Assembly: GCA_964489835.1 (NCBI GenBank)
Contig: CAZBBC010000018.1
Coordinates: 1 to 53,795 of the forward strand
Source: CAZBBC01 sp964489835
GTDB lineage: Bacteria; Calditrichota; Calditrichia; JAJRVZ01
Length of the DNA stretch: 53,795 bases
Direction: 5' to 3'
Positions 33,995 through 43,750 of the stretch are shown here, one piece after another. The first letter of the stretch is position 1; each line of letters opens with the position of its first letter. Under the pieces are notes generated by a model, which ran no database searches, was not told the DNA's origin, and saw nothing but the letters and a program-made list of their open reading frames with translations. Both the position numbers and the translations under genes were made by a program.

Positions 33995-36694
33995 ATGAGC
34001 AGAAAAAACACGTTCATAAAGCATCCCAATTATCACCATCGGTTGGTAATATTTCTTATTTCTTTCATTTTCCTTTTAATTATTTCCAACAGTTTCGTCA
34101 CTACGGTCGTTGCCGGCAGCTATACGGCTATGGTGGTCAGAACCGGAAAAAACGCTGGTGCGGTTGAAAAAAATACCGCCCGGCTCTTGGTCGACCGCCT
34201 GATAGAATCCGGTGTCCCCAATACGCGTATCGAATTGGGGGAGAAATCAGACCCGCTTAAATCTAATGTGTTACTGGTTTTGCTGGGGATACCGGAACAT
34301 CACAACGAGATAAGAAATCAATTTGATATTCACCGTATTCCAATGTTGACCAGTCTGGACCCGGGACCTGAGGGATTTCTGCTTACAATGATTCCCTGGG
34401 AAAGAAATCAAATTCTTGTTGCCGCAGGTGTGGATGAGCGAGGTTGTCTTTATGCCGTCGGCGAGATGCTGCGCCGGTTTCGTATAAAAAATGGCGTCAT
34501 CAACATACCTGACGATTGGGGTATCCGAACCGCTCCTGCCTTTGAGATCAGAGGTACCCAGTTTGGTCAGAGCCATGTGGCAAAGAACCTGGCCCATGTG
34601 CGGGATTGGACGGTAGCGGAAACACAACGGGTGATACTGGATTATGCCCTGGCCGGGGCTAATATCTTTAATGTAGCCCCAGGCCCGATGTTTGATTTTA
34701 TCAAATCGTTTGGCCTGATGACCCAGGGTGGATTTGGCGCGAATACCGGGGGTAGCAATTTACCCGCCGAATGGAATGCCTCAGAATCGATCGGCCGGGT
34801 GGGCTATGTCTGTCCTTCCATCCCGGAAGCACGGGAGTTTATGTTAAATAAATGTGAGCAACAATTTAAAGACAGTCCGACGTATGATCTGATCAAATTC
34901 CATGGCGGGGACGGGGGAGGGTGTGAATGTGACCGCTGCGATCCCTATGGTCTAACCTTTATAAAACTAGTGGAGGAAATGGCCCACATTATTCATCGAT
35001 ACCATCCCACGACCCGTATCTATTTTACCAATCAGAAATTTGACAATGATGATGATAATGCCATTTTTGCTTATTTGCAGGAAAAACCACGGGATTGGTT
35101 ATGGGCCTGGGGATATGGCCCTGGTTCCGATGCGACCTCCTGGCAGCCGGGGCACCGTCAGACCCACCGCATGGATCTGTTCAGGTATCCGGGATTCGGA
35201 CCGTATGGATTATACCCCAAAGAAATTCTTCATCAACTGCCCCCCCGCCATGCTCTGGTCTATTATAATGAAATCACCCACTGGAAATATGCCCAACATG
35301 GGTATATTCAGATGTATCCCCGGGCAGACCGGCGTGGTGACCTTCCGCCGCACTGGAGTCATGAGATCTATGAACGCCGGCCGGATCTGTTCCTTACCAT
35401 GGTATATAATCGTCTTACTTTTTACGCCTGGCCCAAATATTATTACCGTGTATTTAATGACCTGATGCCTTATGGTGTCGGTGATATTACCCACTCCAGC
35501 GGGCACCATGATCATTTTAACCAGTGGATGTGGCAGCGCTTACTATGGTCACCGCGGATGACCATACAGGAAGTGGTTGACGAATACTGCCTGACCTGGT
35601 TTGGGCCGGAAGCTGCACCTGATATGGCTGAGGCCCTATTCCTGCTGGAGGAAAACCTGGAAGAACAAGAGGGAACACCCTTGCCTGAGAAAACGGGCAT
35701 TGATGCCTGTTATAACCTTGTTAAAAAAGCAGGGAATAAAATGCCCGGGGAATTAATGACCCCGAATTGGTTATGGCGTATGTATATGCAAAAAGCAGTT
35801 CTGGATAAATATGTACAACGGGCCGTCCGTCAACAAATGGCCTTACAAGCACGGATTGAAAATTACATCCGGGAAGCATCAATAAGTAATATTAGTGATA
35901 GTGCGATCAATGAGATGTTAGTCTGGATTAATGATATTAAGGAAACGGAGGGGATGATTACGCTGCGGGAGGAGGCCGGGCGTTTGGGGCAAGAAAGTAA
36001 TACGCTTTTTGGTGTCCGTAACGATGGCTATTTTAACCTGGATCACGATTTTATCGGACTTGGCTGGCTAAAACGCCAGTTGGAAAGAGCGAAGAAGAAA
36101 AAGGGAGCGGGGAGGGAAGAGCTTCTGAAGATGATTATCGATTATGAAAATCCCGGTGAGGGTGGATTTTATAATAACCTGGGAACCTATAATTCTGCGC
36201 CCAATGTAACTTTTGGCTATCCCTATGATCATGGTCAACCGTATGTGGGTGAAATGCTCTCGGAGGGCAACCGACCTAGTCAGCGTTCGATGCACTTTAC
36301 CCAGGATGAAAATCAGGGCGTGACCTTCCATTACCGTGATCTTGATCCGACCGCCCAATATTACATTCGTTTTACATTCGTCAGACCCTGGTATCAGGAA
36401 CGCTATGCTCATCGCATGAATCAAAAGAGTCAAACGATCTATGCTGATGATATGGTCCTGGCTGAAAATCTTGAACTTCCCTTACAGATGAGCGATTTTT
36501 TTACGTTCGATATTCCACCATCTACCATCAAGGATAGCGAATTGATCATCCGTCTGGAAAAAGCGCCGGATGTAGCTGCCGGTGACAGGGTCACAATCGA
36601 ACAGTGGCGCAATTCGGGCGGATGGGGAACGATTGTTTCCGAAGTTTGGCTGATAAAAAAGGGATCTGTCTCCCCCTTGGAAAAGGGGGACTAA
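33995..36694 (+). CDS. Large secreted GH67/DUF4838-like glycosidase-family protein
   Basis: 899 residues, with an N-terminal membrane/signal segment (about 16-40). The next domain (about 40-180) resembles the small alpha/beta domain that precedes GH20/GH67-type barrels (ILVAAGVDERGCLYAVGEML, then RTAPAFEIRGTQ). A barrel-like core follows with a Cys-rich loop CECDRCDP (about 310-317), a signature seen in DUF4838/GH20-related proteins. A helical region lies at about 560-690, and a C-terminal lectin-like beta domain (about 700-890) ends at SEVWLIKK. The final GSVSPLEKGD is read from a dispersed repeat that supplies the stop. The next gene is a distant paralogue sharing the ENPGxGxYYxN linker and the C-terminal domain. 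Probable role: alpha-glucuronidase-like or other exo-glycosidase; not proven. Confidence 0.75.
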   Translation: MSRKNTFIKHPNYHHRLVIFLISFIFLLIISNSFVTTVVAGSYTAMVVRTGKNAGAVEKNTARLLVDRLIESGVPNTRIELGEKSDPLKSNVLLVLLGIPEHHNEIRNQFDIHRIPMLTSLDPGPEGFLLTMIPWERNQILVAAGVDERGCLYAVGEMLRRFRIKNGVINIPDDWGIRTAPAFEIRGTQFGQSHVAKNLAHVRDWTVAETQRVILDYALAGANIFNVAPGPMFDFIKSFGLMTQGGFGANTGGSNLPAEWNASESIGRVGYVCPSIPEAREFMLNKCEQQFKDSPTYDLIKFHGGDGGGCECDRCDPYGLTFIKLVEEMAHIIHRYHPTTRIYFTNQKFDNDDDNAIFAYLQEKPRDWLWAWGYGPGSDATSWQPGHRQTHRMDLFRYPGFGPYGLYPKEILHQLPPRHALVYYNEITHWKYAQHGYIQMYPRADRRGDLPPHWSHEIYERRPDLFLTMVYNRLTFYAWPKYYYRVFNDLMPYGVGDITHSSGHHDHFNQWMWQRLLWSPRMTIQEVVDEYCLTWFGPEAAPDMAEALFLLEENLEEQEGTPLPEKTGIDACYNLVKKAGNKMPGELMTPNWLWRMYMQKAVLDKYVQRAVRQQMALQARIENYIREASISNISDSAINEMLVWINDIKETEGMITLREEAGRLGQESNTLFGVRNDGYFNLDHDFIGLGWLKRQLERAKKKKGAGREELLKMIIDYENPGEGGFYNNLGTYNSAPNVTFGYPYDHGQPYVGEMLSEGNRPSQRSMHFTQDENQGVTFHYRDLDPTAQYYIRFTFVRPWYQERYAHRMNQKSQTIYADDMVLAENLELPLQMSDFFTFDIPPSTIKDSELIIRLEKAPDVAAGDRVTIEQWRNSGGWGTIVSEVWLIKKGSVSPLEKGD

Positions 36695-36760
36695 GGGGGA
36701 TATAAAAATGGTCTATGTTATTTATAAACAACCCCCTAACCCCCTTTATTAAGGGGGAAT
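36663..36760. repeat. ~95-bp CCCCCTT/AAGGGGG palindromic repeat, copy C
   Basis: Starts GATCTGTCTCCCCCTTGG, has a centre shared with copy B (TCTATGTTATTTA) and ends CCCCTTTATTAAGGGGGAA. The upstream gene reads into it and stops at TAA 36692-36694. The rest of the gap to 36828 has a TTCGTGCGCTTCGTGG word. Confidence 0.85.
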
Positions 36761-36828
36761 AGATTTTGCTACCTTCGTGCGCTTCGTGGTTTATAATTAC
36801 AATATCACAGTTAAATTAAGGGAATAAA

Positions 36829-39162
36829 ATGAAAGTCTTGAATGTATTCATCGTAGTTCTCATCGTTTTTTGCTCGGGACTACAGGCGCAAAGAATTGAG
36901 ATGACTGATGTCGCGATTCTTATATCGCCCAATATAAAACCGCCCGTTCAGGAAACATTGGTGCGGATATTACAGGAAGAAGTCAAGATTCGAACATCCC
37001 TTGTCTGGGAGCAGGCTCAGAATTGGAAATTTAAAAAGAATGTCCTTGTGGCTATTGCCCTTTCCGGTGATAAACGGTTGTATGGAGAACCAGTACCCCA
37101 GAGAGCTGTCGATCACCATCCCGAGTATAAACCGGAAGGATTCCGGGTATTGACAGTAAAAAAAGGGGGACAGCCTATCATTTGGATTATCGGCGCGGAT
37201 AGCCGGGCGACGGTGTTCGGGATCGGTTATCTTCTGCGCCAGATGGAAATGCGCCCAAATACCGCGTATCTGAATGACCCGCTGGATGCGGCCTCTTCAC
37301 CAATGCAATCGATTCGGGGGCACCAGCTGGGATATCGGAATACGGCGAATTCCTATGATGCCTGGGATGTTCGTCAATATGAGCAATATATTCGGGAGCT
37401 GGTTTTATTCGGTACCAATGCCATTGAAAATATTCCCTTCGGTAAGGAAGATGATAGTGTGCATATGCCCATTCCCAGGGAGGAAATGAATATCCGCATG
37501 GGTGAGATCTGCGCCTCCTATGATATTGATTATTGGGTCTGGACACCGGCTACTTTTAATCTGACCGACAGCGAAAAAAGAAAAGATATGCTGGATACGC
37601 ACGAGCAATTCTACAAAGAATGTCCCAGACTGGATGAGGTCTTTTTCCCCGGCGGCGATCCCGGAAATAATCATCCCAGAGAAGTGATGCCGTTTTTAAA
37701 AGATTTATCGGAACGGTTGGTAAAATTCCATCCGCGGGCAGGCGTCTGGATATCATTGCAGGGATTCAGTGCCGAGCAAATCGACTATTTTTATACTTAT
37801 CTTGATCAGTATGAACCGGATTGGCTGAGAGGTATTGTCTCGGGGCCGAGCAGTCCATCTATAGCGGACACCCGCCATCGCCTGCCCGCGAAATACCGCC
37901 ATCGTCAGTATCCGGATATTACCCATAATGTTCGTTGTGAATTTCCGGTGTTAAACTGGGATCAGGCCTATATGCTGACGATAGGACGAGAAGGCATCAA
38001 TCCACAACCGAATTATTATGCAAAAATTCATGCTACCTATGCCCCATTCACCGATGGTTTCCTGACCTATTCCGACGGCTGTCATGATGATGTCAATAAA
38101 TTTATCTGGAGCATGCGTGGTTGGGATATGCAACGGGAGGTGCAGCAAATCTTACTGGAGTATTGCTGTTTCTTCTTTGGTACGGATATAGCTGAACCGG
38201 CGGCGGATGGCATACTGGCATTGGAACAAAACTGGGTCGGTCCCATCATGGGAAACGGCGGAATCGAAACCACCTTCGCCTTTTGGAAAAACCTGGAAAA
38301 AGATAATCCGCAACTGCAGGGAAATTGGCGTTGGCTGCAATTGGTGTTGCGTGCCTATTATGATACCTATCAGCGCAGAAGAAAGAACTATGAGCAGGGA
38401 TTGGAAAAACAGGCCAATATGATTTTAGCCCGGACAGGAGAAATCGGAGCGGAGAAAGCCATGGACCAGGCCCTGGCCATCGTCAATAAAGCCGATACGG
38501 CACCCACAAACCGGGATCTTCATACCAAAATTGTGCAGTATTGTGATAAACTTTTCCATTTGATCGGATTGCAGACCAGTGTACCCAAATACCAGGCGGC
38601 TAATGCACAGCGGGGTTGTATCCTGGATTTTGTTAATTATCCTTTGAACAATCGCTGGTGGCTGGAAGACGAGTTTACCAAGATAAGGAAAATGAAAAAC
38701 GAGGAAGAGAAAATAGCCCGGCTGGAGGTGATCAGAACCTGGGAGAATCCGGGAAAAGGGAATTATTATGATAATATTTCCAATATTGAAAGCAGTCCCC
38801 GCGTTCTGACGACCCAATATGATGCTTGTGATGTTGCCTGGTGGGATAATGGTTATAGCCGGGCCAGGTTATCCTCCCAGTTATTTCAGTGGGAACCGGT
38901 TTTGGAATATAAGAATCTTGATTTTAATGGCCGTTATATCATCCGCGTCTGTGGTCTCGGGGATGCCCTGATCAGGATCGATGGGGAACGTTTAGAACCG
39001 ATCCTTTATAATAAAGGTATGGGTGAATTTAAAGAGTTTGTTATCCCCAAACATATCACCCGGGATGGTAAAATGCGGGTAAGTTTTGACCGGCCGGAAG
39101 AATCCCATCTGCGCTGGTCGCAATTTTCGCATATCTCGGATGTGTGGGTGATAAAGAGATAA
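36829..39162 (+). CDS. Second secreted GH67/DUF4838-like protein (distant paralogue)
   Basis: 777 residues. Signal peptide MKVLNVFIVVLIVFCSGLQA. An N-terminal alpha/beta domain (about 22-150, IIWIIGADSRATVFGIGYLL) is followed by a barrel-like core starting SPMQSIRGHQLGYR, with NAIENIPFG, YWVWTPAT and EVFFPGGDPGNNHP. Then come a helical section and a lectin-like C-terminal domain ending SDVWVIKR. It parallels the preceding protein in domain order, in the linker (ENPGKGNYYDN) and in the terminal strand, but lacks the Cys-rich loop. Both are probably exported enzymes acting on the same glycan. The catalytic acids cannot be named from sequence alone. AAGGGA precedes the ATG. Confidence 0.75.
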   Translation: MKVLNVFIVVLIVFCSGLQAQRIEMTDVAILISPNIKPPVQETLVRILQEEVKIRTSLVWEQAQNWKFKKNVLVAIALSGDKRLYGEPVPQRAVDHHPEYKPEGFRVLTVKKGGQPIIWIIGADSRATVFGIGYLLRQMEMRPNTAYLNDPLDAASSPMQSIRGHQLGYRNTANSYDAWDVRQYEQYIRELVLFGTNAIENIPFGKEDDSVHMPIPREEMNIRMGEICASYDIDYWVWTPATFNLTDSEKRKDMLDTHEQFYKECPRLDEVFFPGGDPGNNHPREVMPFLKDLSERLVKFHPRAGVWISLQGFSAEQIDYFYTYLDQYEPDWLRGIVSGPSSPSIADTRHRLPAKYRHRQYPDITHNVRCEFPVLNWDQAYMLTIGREGINPQPNYYAKIHATYAPFTDGFLTYSDGCHDDVNKFIWSMRGWDMQREVQQILLEYCCFFFGTDIAEPAADGILALEQNWVGPIMGNGGIETTFAFWKNLEKDNPQLQGNWRWLQLVLRAYYDTYQRRRKNYEQGLEKQANMILARTGEIGAEKAMDQALAIVNKADTAPTNRDLHTKIVQYCDKLFHLIGLQTSVPKYQAANAQRGCILDFVNYPLNNRWWLEDEFTKIRKMKNEEEKIARLEVIRTWENPGKGNYYDNISNIESSPRVLTTQYDACDVAWWDNGYSRARLSSQLFQWEPVLEYKNLDFNGRYIIRVCGLGDALIRIDGERLEPILYNKGMGEFKEFVIPKHITRDGKMRVSFDRPEESHLRWSQFSHISDVWVIKR

Positions 39163-39561
39163 TTAGTCAGCCAGAGGGCTGATAACCTGAGTTATTAACC
39201 ACAGAGTACACCGAGTAATTATAATATTAATAAAAACAAATACTTATAATAATATATATGATTATGTCATTAACTACGTAAAAATTGTATAGATTGCTTT
39301 CCCGATCTGTCTGGACTCGCAATGACGGCCACAATATCGTCATTGCTGGTCACGAAGAAAGAGTGACGAAGCAACCTCATGTAATTATTGATGTTATGTC
39401 CATTTATACGGAGTAAAAGCTCTAATCATTAATATATATATCAGTTGCACATTATTGAAGTGAATGAATCAAGTTTTAGATAATTTCAATAATAACATTA
39501 GGATACCGCTGTGGTCAATGCTATTATTTATAAAAATTTTGTTAATCATGGATCAGAGAAA
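39163..39561. other. Intergenic repeat region
   Basis: No gene. Contains an inverted pair related to AGATTGCTT...CGCAATGACG (39291-39328) and GTCATTGC...GAAGCAACCTC (39340-39378). The same words occur at the end of the sulfatase gene. The remaining AT-rich stretch to the mobile element has nothing recognisable. Confidence 0.6.
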
Positions 39562-40297
39562 CGCCGGGGCGATTAGAACAAATAAGAATATTAACCTCGT
39601 AGAGGTTTTATTATTGTAGAAAAAAGGTAACCAAAGAATATTTAATCCTTGTAGAGGATTCATAATTGAATATTTAATATATCTACTGAAATGTTTTTTG
39701 AAATTTAATCAAAAAATTCAAATAAATATTTTTCATTATATTCTATTTTAAAATTCTCCAGCAGTTTGATATATTCTTGCCTGAAGCTTTGTTTTTTGTG
39801 GTGAGTTTCCTGATTTTCTATGTATCGATATACATTCTCTAACTGTGATCGGCTATAAGAAAAACCTCCGTAACCATCCTGCCAATGAAATTTCCCTCTA
39901 AACCAATTCTGTTGATTAATAAACATGGAAGAACTTCGTTTTATTGTTGCAACAAGGTCGGAAATTTTATCATTCGGATTTAATCCAATTAAGATGTGAA
40001 TATGATCGGAAACACCGTTAATAATTATGGATTTGTGCTTTCTATTACTGATGATTCCACTGATATAGCTGAAAACTTCCGGTCGGGATTCCCTTTTTAA
40101 TAACCTATCTCTATATTTAACAGCAAAAACTATATGGGTGTATAATTGGGTATAGACACCTGGTTTCATTTTAGTCTCCATTTCTGAAATAAACCTACTA
40201 TTACCACCAATAATTCATCCTCTACGAGGATGGGATGTTAGTATATGAATGTTCTTTTTTACAATAATTTATCCTTTACGAGGATAAAATTATTAGA
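39562..40297 (-). mobile_element. IS200-like element with paired terminal palindromes
   Basis: About 735 bp. One Y1 transposase gene is bracketed by two palindromes on each side: 39593-39607 and 39644-39660, and 40216-40232 and 40270-40286, all with CCTC(G/T)(T/A)(A/C)GAGG centres. The element end GCCGGGGCGATT (39563) is shared with the deletion derivative at 19182-19465. Subterminal hairpins and no terminal inverted repeats are typical of IS200/IS605 elements. Confidence 0.85.
39705..40181 (-). CDS. tnpA: IS200/IS605-like Y1 transposase (TnpA)
   Basis: A 158-residue HUH single-strand transposase. Seen: N-terminal YTQLYTHIVFAVKYRDRLL (family start), HUH motif SDHIHILIGL (His60, His62), SDLVATIKRSSS and FHWQDGYGGFSYS. 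The YIENQ segment holds Tyr120, the candidate nucleophile, and Gln124, the usual metal-helping residue. The gene is intact, and the element could still supply transposase to the deleted derivative 20 kb away. Length is normal for TnpA. Confidence 0.92.
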   Translation of the reverse strand: METKMKPGVYTQLYTHIVFAVKYRDRLLKRESRPEVFSYISGIISNRKHKSIIINGVSDHIHILIGLNPNDKISDLVATIKRSSSMFINQQNWFRGKFHWQDGYGGFSYSRSQLENVYRYIENQETHHKKQSFRQEYIKLLENFKIEYNEKYLFEFFD

Positions 40298-40500
40298 ATA
40301 TGTGACTTTAAAAATTAGTGACAGATTAAATTATGAAAAGTTTAGAGTCTTGATTTCTTCGATATTATTCTTCTATATAACAAAGTGACAAGAAATATAA
40401 GAAATTCTATACCTGATATTTTGTGTAAAAACTTTCTTCAAATGAAGTGATAAATGAATAATTTATTTGTAGCTTTGGGCTGCGCTATAAATAGGTCAGA

Positions 40501-42774
40501 TTAGTAATTTTTAATTACTCCCAGGAAACGGCCCATCCAATACGGTAGAAGGAAAGTATCACCAGCGCTTAATTCACTCTGCCGGTCTCCCGCATCCAGT
40601 GTAAACAGGTTGCGGTTATGTTTCAGCTCCGGGCGTTCATCCGGCGGCAATACTTCTGTAGTCGTTTGTCCCCGGAAATTGGGCTCCACAAATGTAATAT
40701 CTTTCCGGTGGCTGTTTTTTGTCTCATACTGGATCATATCAAGAGGAAATTCTTTGAGATGCCAGATAGATTCATCGAGGTCGAATTCAGTCGCACCGGT
40801 CATGGCATAGCAGAAGTTCCAAAGTGCGTCTTTCTCCGCACGTTCGGCCAGCCAGTGATCTTTGATGGCCTGACTATATTTTTCTTTTAAACTGTCATTA
40901 AAGGCATAGGGAAACAATCCCCAGTAAGCCAGAAAATACATTTCATCATCGGAATGATTCCATTCTTCCGAAAGCATTTTACTCCAACCGTCGGCATCTT
41001 CCGGAGCCGGACCAATCTCACTGAACGGACGCATCAGATTCTCCAGATAGCCGTGTTTCTCGATTAATTCAAAGGCCTTTTCTTTGAAAATTTCCTTCCC
41101 GGTAAAATAATAGGCTGTTTGTAAAAAGGCGATAATATTTGATGAACATATTTTACGATCACCAATCATTGGTTCAAAACGGTTCACATACTCAGGCTGC
41201 CAGCGTCCCCATAAACTTGGTTTCCCGTTATAGTCGATCAGACACATATTGTTTTTGACAATATAGGTCATCAATCCATCAAGCAATTGGATGGCCCGGT
41301 TGCGCCAATCGCTATCATCGATATACTCAGCGATCAATGTCAGCGCAAACATCTGCCCGACAGTCTGATCACTGCTGGCGGATGCCCGCCAATCCCATTC
41401 CGGATCATCGGCCTGTCGCCAGCTGACAGTTCCCTGATAGCCGTCATACCAAAAATGATCCACATAGGAACGAAATTCTTTTCTGAAAGGATGGTAGCCC
41501 CGGCGTTCAAAAGAGCGGCCGAAGAGTCCCTCAATCCCATTGATGGTATGCATACGTTCCATGGCCTCGAAGGCCTCATAACAATTCTGTTTCGCCTCTG
41601 CCGATCCGGTGACAAGATAGCGAAATAACTGGCTGCCTAAATACATCCCTGTCCACAAGTTGTCACTATCGGCCACTGAGTTTTCGGCCGTGGACAAATC
41701 GTGATTTTTTAGGCGGGTAATATTACTGTTGATGCCGTAGCGGATATGCCGCTGACGGACCTGCTTTTCATAGATCATCGCTTTATCTTCCAGGGTCATT
41801 TGCCTGAACAGGATATGTCCCAACCCTTTATCGGTAAGGATCAGGGCACTGTTATCCGGGCCTTCCGATATATGGATGATGACATTACCCGGCAGCCAGC
41901 GTTTCCCATAGTAGTAATTGAACTTACCGTCCTCACGGAGCATAAAGACCCCTTTGCCGGATCCGAACCATAGGTGACCGTTAATTTCTGTTATGACCGT
42001 CAATTCCGGCCAGGGAAGCTGGTTGTTAATTTTGCCGGTTTTATCCTGTTCTCTGTCCCATTCAAGATAACCGTCCGAAGTTCCGATAATGATTGTTTTC
42101 CCCTGATCAAGGCTCTCAAAACAGGTGAAATGGTCGCCTTTAACCAAGGGGTGGAGTGAGTTATTTTTAACCGCAAAAGAGAGCAGCTGATTTTCACCCA
42201 GTATCAGAAATTCGCTGGCTGCTTGATTGTATTTTATGGATAATATTTGGCTGTCTTTTAAAGATCCTTCCCACAGGATTTCCGAGTCTTTGAGATATAA
42301 CAATTTTTTCCCATTGGAGATCATGAATGATAAGTGCGATCCGGCACTGAGGATATGAGCGGCAGGCATATTATGTCTGCAAAATAACTTTCCCGCCCAG
42401 GCATTACTGAGCACTGCTTCATTATCCAGATACAGCAATTGATTCTCATATAGGACCATATCGTTAATATGTTTGTCGGCCATGGGCCGGTAAGTGATAT
42501 CCGGCTCTAGGGTTCCCGGATATTGAAAATGTCCATAATGTGGCCGGTATAAGCGGTTGGAAGCCAGAATCTGGATCACCCCATTACGGTCCATGAACAC
42601 CTTTTTGGGTGTGATCATTGGATCAGCAAAATCGTATTTTACGGCATAGTCCTGAAAATAGGGAACATCAATATACACCGGCTGATTCAACTCATTTCTA
42701 TTTGAGTTTTTATCAGAGCAGGCAGGCAAGAGCGTTCCTATTAAAAGCAGAATGGGCCATCGTTTTTTTTTCAT
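40501..42774 (-). CDS. Lipoprotein with N-terminal propeller and C-terminal helical-barrel domain
   Basis: 757 residues from ATG 42774 (MKKKRWPILLLIGTLLPACS, lipobox Cys19). AGGA lies upstream, and a longer frame to 42816 has no support. Residues about 40-350 alternate short strands in propeller style (GVIQILASNRLYRPHYGHF, ILGENQLLSFAV, TIIIGTSDGYLEWD, HLWFGSGKGVFMLRED). From about 355 a helix-rich domain follows with NLWTGMYLGSQLFRYL, AFEAMERMHTINGIEGLFGR, DDPEWDWRASASSDQTVGQ and EWNHSDDEMYFLAYWG. This recalls (alpha/alpha)6 barrels of glycosidases and unsaturated-uronyl hydrolases. It is possibly a surface enzyme for oligosaccharides, with the family uncertain. Confidence 0.7.
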   Translation of the reverse strand: MKKKRWPILLLIGTLLPACSDKNSNRNELNQPVYIDVPYFQDYAVKYDFADPMITPKKVFMDRNGVIQILASNRLYRPHYGHFQYPGTLEPDITYRPMADKHINDMVLYENQLLYLDNEAVLSNAWAGKLFCRHNMPAAHILSAGSHLSFMISNGKKLLYLKDSEILWEGSLKDSQILSIKYNQAASEFLILGENQLLSFAVKNNSLHPLVKGDHFTCFESLDQGKTIIIGTSDGYLEWDREQDKTGKINNQLPWPELTVITEINGHLWFGSGKGVFMLREDGKFNYYYGKRWLPGNVIIHISEGPDNSALILTDKGLGHILFRQMTLEDKAMIYEKQVRQRHIRYGINSNITRLKNHDLSTAENSVADSDNLWTGMYLGSQLFRYLVTGSAEAKQNCYEAFEAMERMHTINGIEGLFGRSFERRGYHPFRKEFRSYVDHFWYDGYQGTVSWRQADDPEWDWRASASSDQTVGQMFALTLIAEYIDDSDWRNRAIQLLDGLMTYIVKNNMCLIDYNGKPSLWGRWQPEYVNRFEPMIGDRKICSSNIIAFLQTAYYFTGKEIFKEKAFELIEKHGYLENLMRPFSEIGPAPEDADGWSKMLSEEWNHSDDEMYFLAYWGLFPYAFNDSLKEKYSQAIKDHWLAERAEKDALWNFCYAMTGATEFDLDESIWHLKEFPLDMIQYETKNSHRKDITFVEPNFRGQTTTEVLPPDERPELKHNRNLFTLDAGDRQSELSAGDTFLLPYWMGRFLGVIKNY

Positions 42775-42828
42775 ATCTTTTCCTTTTTTATACAGGTATT
42801 GTAAAAAAATAACCACAGAGGACCTAGT

Positions 42829-42847
42829 GCTCGCCTTTCAGGTGAGC
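42829..42847. repeat. Short GC-rich hairpin
   Basis: GCTCGCCT, loop TTC, AGGTGAGC (one G-U pair). It lies in the 297-bp gap between the lipoprotein and the toxin-antitoxin genes, which otherwise shows only AT-rich sequence and the operator below. Confidence 0.5.
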
Positions 42848-43066
42848 GACGGCTTCTGTCCGTTTATATTTTTATTTTTCATGTCCCGAATTAATCGAGA
42901 TGATACTATATTATATTAATGGAGAGAACCGGGCCATATATAAGAATATATATTCTGAGAATCAATTTCCTTGGATTTTTTAATTCGATACATTTATGCT
43001 ATTATAGCCCCTCCGGTACCTTTTCATAGAAGTCTCTTGATTTCTTGAAAATATGAGTATATATTT

Positions 43067-43083
43067 TACACTATAGTAGTGTA
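43067..43083 (+). promoter_or_regulatory. Candidate operator of the toxin-antitoxin pair
   Basis: A perfect inverted repeat TACACTA-TAG-TAGTGTA lies 31 nt upstream of the antitoxin start. Ribbon-helix-helix antitoxins usually bind such short palindromes to autoregulate. AGGA at about 43101 is the ribosome site. Confidence 0.6.
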
Positions 43084-43113
43084 CAAAATAATCGTGCAAT
43101 AGGAAAAATTGCT

Positions 43114-43335
43114 ATGAATAAAAATATAACACTGAGTGCTGAAGAAAAGTTGATCAAGAAAGCCCGTCAGCGTGCCAAAAAGCAAAATACCACCCTTAAT
43201 GCCGAATTCAGGAAATGGTTAAAACGCTATGCAAGCGAAAATTCGAAGGCCGATAATTATTCACTGATCATGAAGCATCTTGACTATGTACAGTCAGGGC
43301 GACGTTTTTCCCGGGAAGAGCTCAATGAAAGATAA
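43114..43335 (+). CDS. Antitoxin, ribbon-helix-helix-like (VapB type)
   Basis: 73 residues. The N-terminal strand NITLSAEEKLIKKARQRA and helix KKQNTTLNAEFRKWLKRYA fit a ribbon-helix-helix DNA-binding fold. The acidic/polar C-terminal part (DYVQSGRRFSREELNER) should thread into the toxin. It overlaps the PIN toxin gene by 11 nt, the standard antitoxin-first order. It presumably represses its own promoter with the toxin at the 43067 palindrome. Confidence 0.85.
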   Translation: MNKNITLSAEEKLIKKARQRAKKQNTTLNAEFRKWLKRYASENSKADNYSLIMKHLDYVQSGRRFSREELNER

Positions 43336-43750
43336 ATATTTTCTGGATACAAATATCCTAGTCTATTCATTTGATGCCTCCCAACCGGCAAAACAGAATA
43401 TTTCGCGCCAACTTATTAAGCGGGGATTAGAAGAAGGCATTGGATGCATCAGTTACCAGGTGATACAGGAATTTCTGAATGTGGCTACCAGAAAGTTTAC
43501 GGTACCGATTGCTTATAAAGACAGCAGGATCTATTTATCTACCGTGCTCGAACCTATCTGTGAGGTTTATGCATCGATCGATCTCTACCATCGGGCTCTG
43601 GAATTGGTAGAGCGATGGAAGTATGCTTTTTACGATGCTTTAATCATAGCTGCCGCCTTGCAAAATAACTGTACCATTTTATATAGTGAAGACCTTCAGG
43701 ATGGTCAAATAATACAGGAATTGGAAATTGTAAATCCGTTCAAGAAATAA
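43325..43750 (+). CDS. PIN-domain ribonuclease toxin (VapC type)
   Basis: 141 residues from ATG 43325, inside the antitoxin gene's end. A TTG at 43280 is rejected, because the PIN fold begins at KYFLDTNILVYSFD. Seen: the four acidic residues of a PIN nuclease, Asp8 (LDTN), Glu49 (VIQEFLNV), Asp104 (YDALI) and Asp123 (SEDLQDG), so it looks catalytically intact. It would cleave RNA in a magnesium-dependent way when freed from the antitoxin. Target RNA unknown. Confidence 0.92.
   Translation: MKDKYFLDTNILVYSFDASQPAKQNISRQLIKRGLEEGIGCISYQVIQEFLNVATRKFTVPIAYKDSRIYLSTVLEPICEVYASIDLYHRALELVERWKYAFYDALIIAAALQNNCTILYSEDLQDGQIIQELEIVNPFKK

Noticed and set aside
19614..39162. Classical Bacteroidota polysaccharide utilisation locus
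   Set aside because: HTCS, sulfatase and glycosidase-like genes are present, but there is no SusC/SusD pair in the window, so the term would overstate the case.
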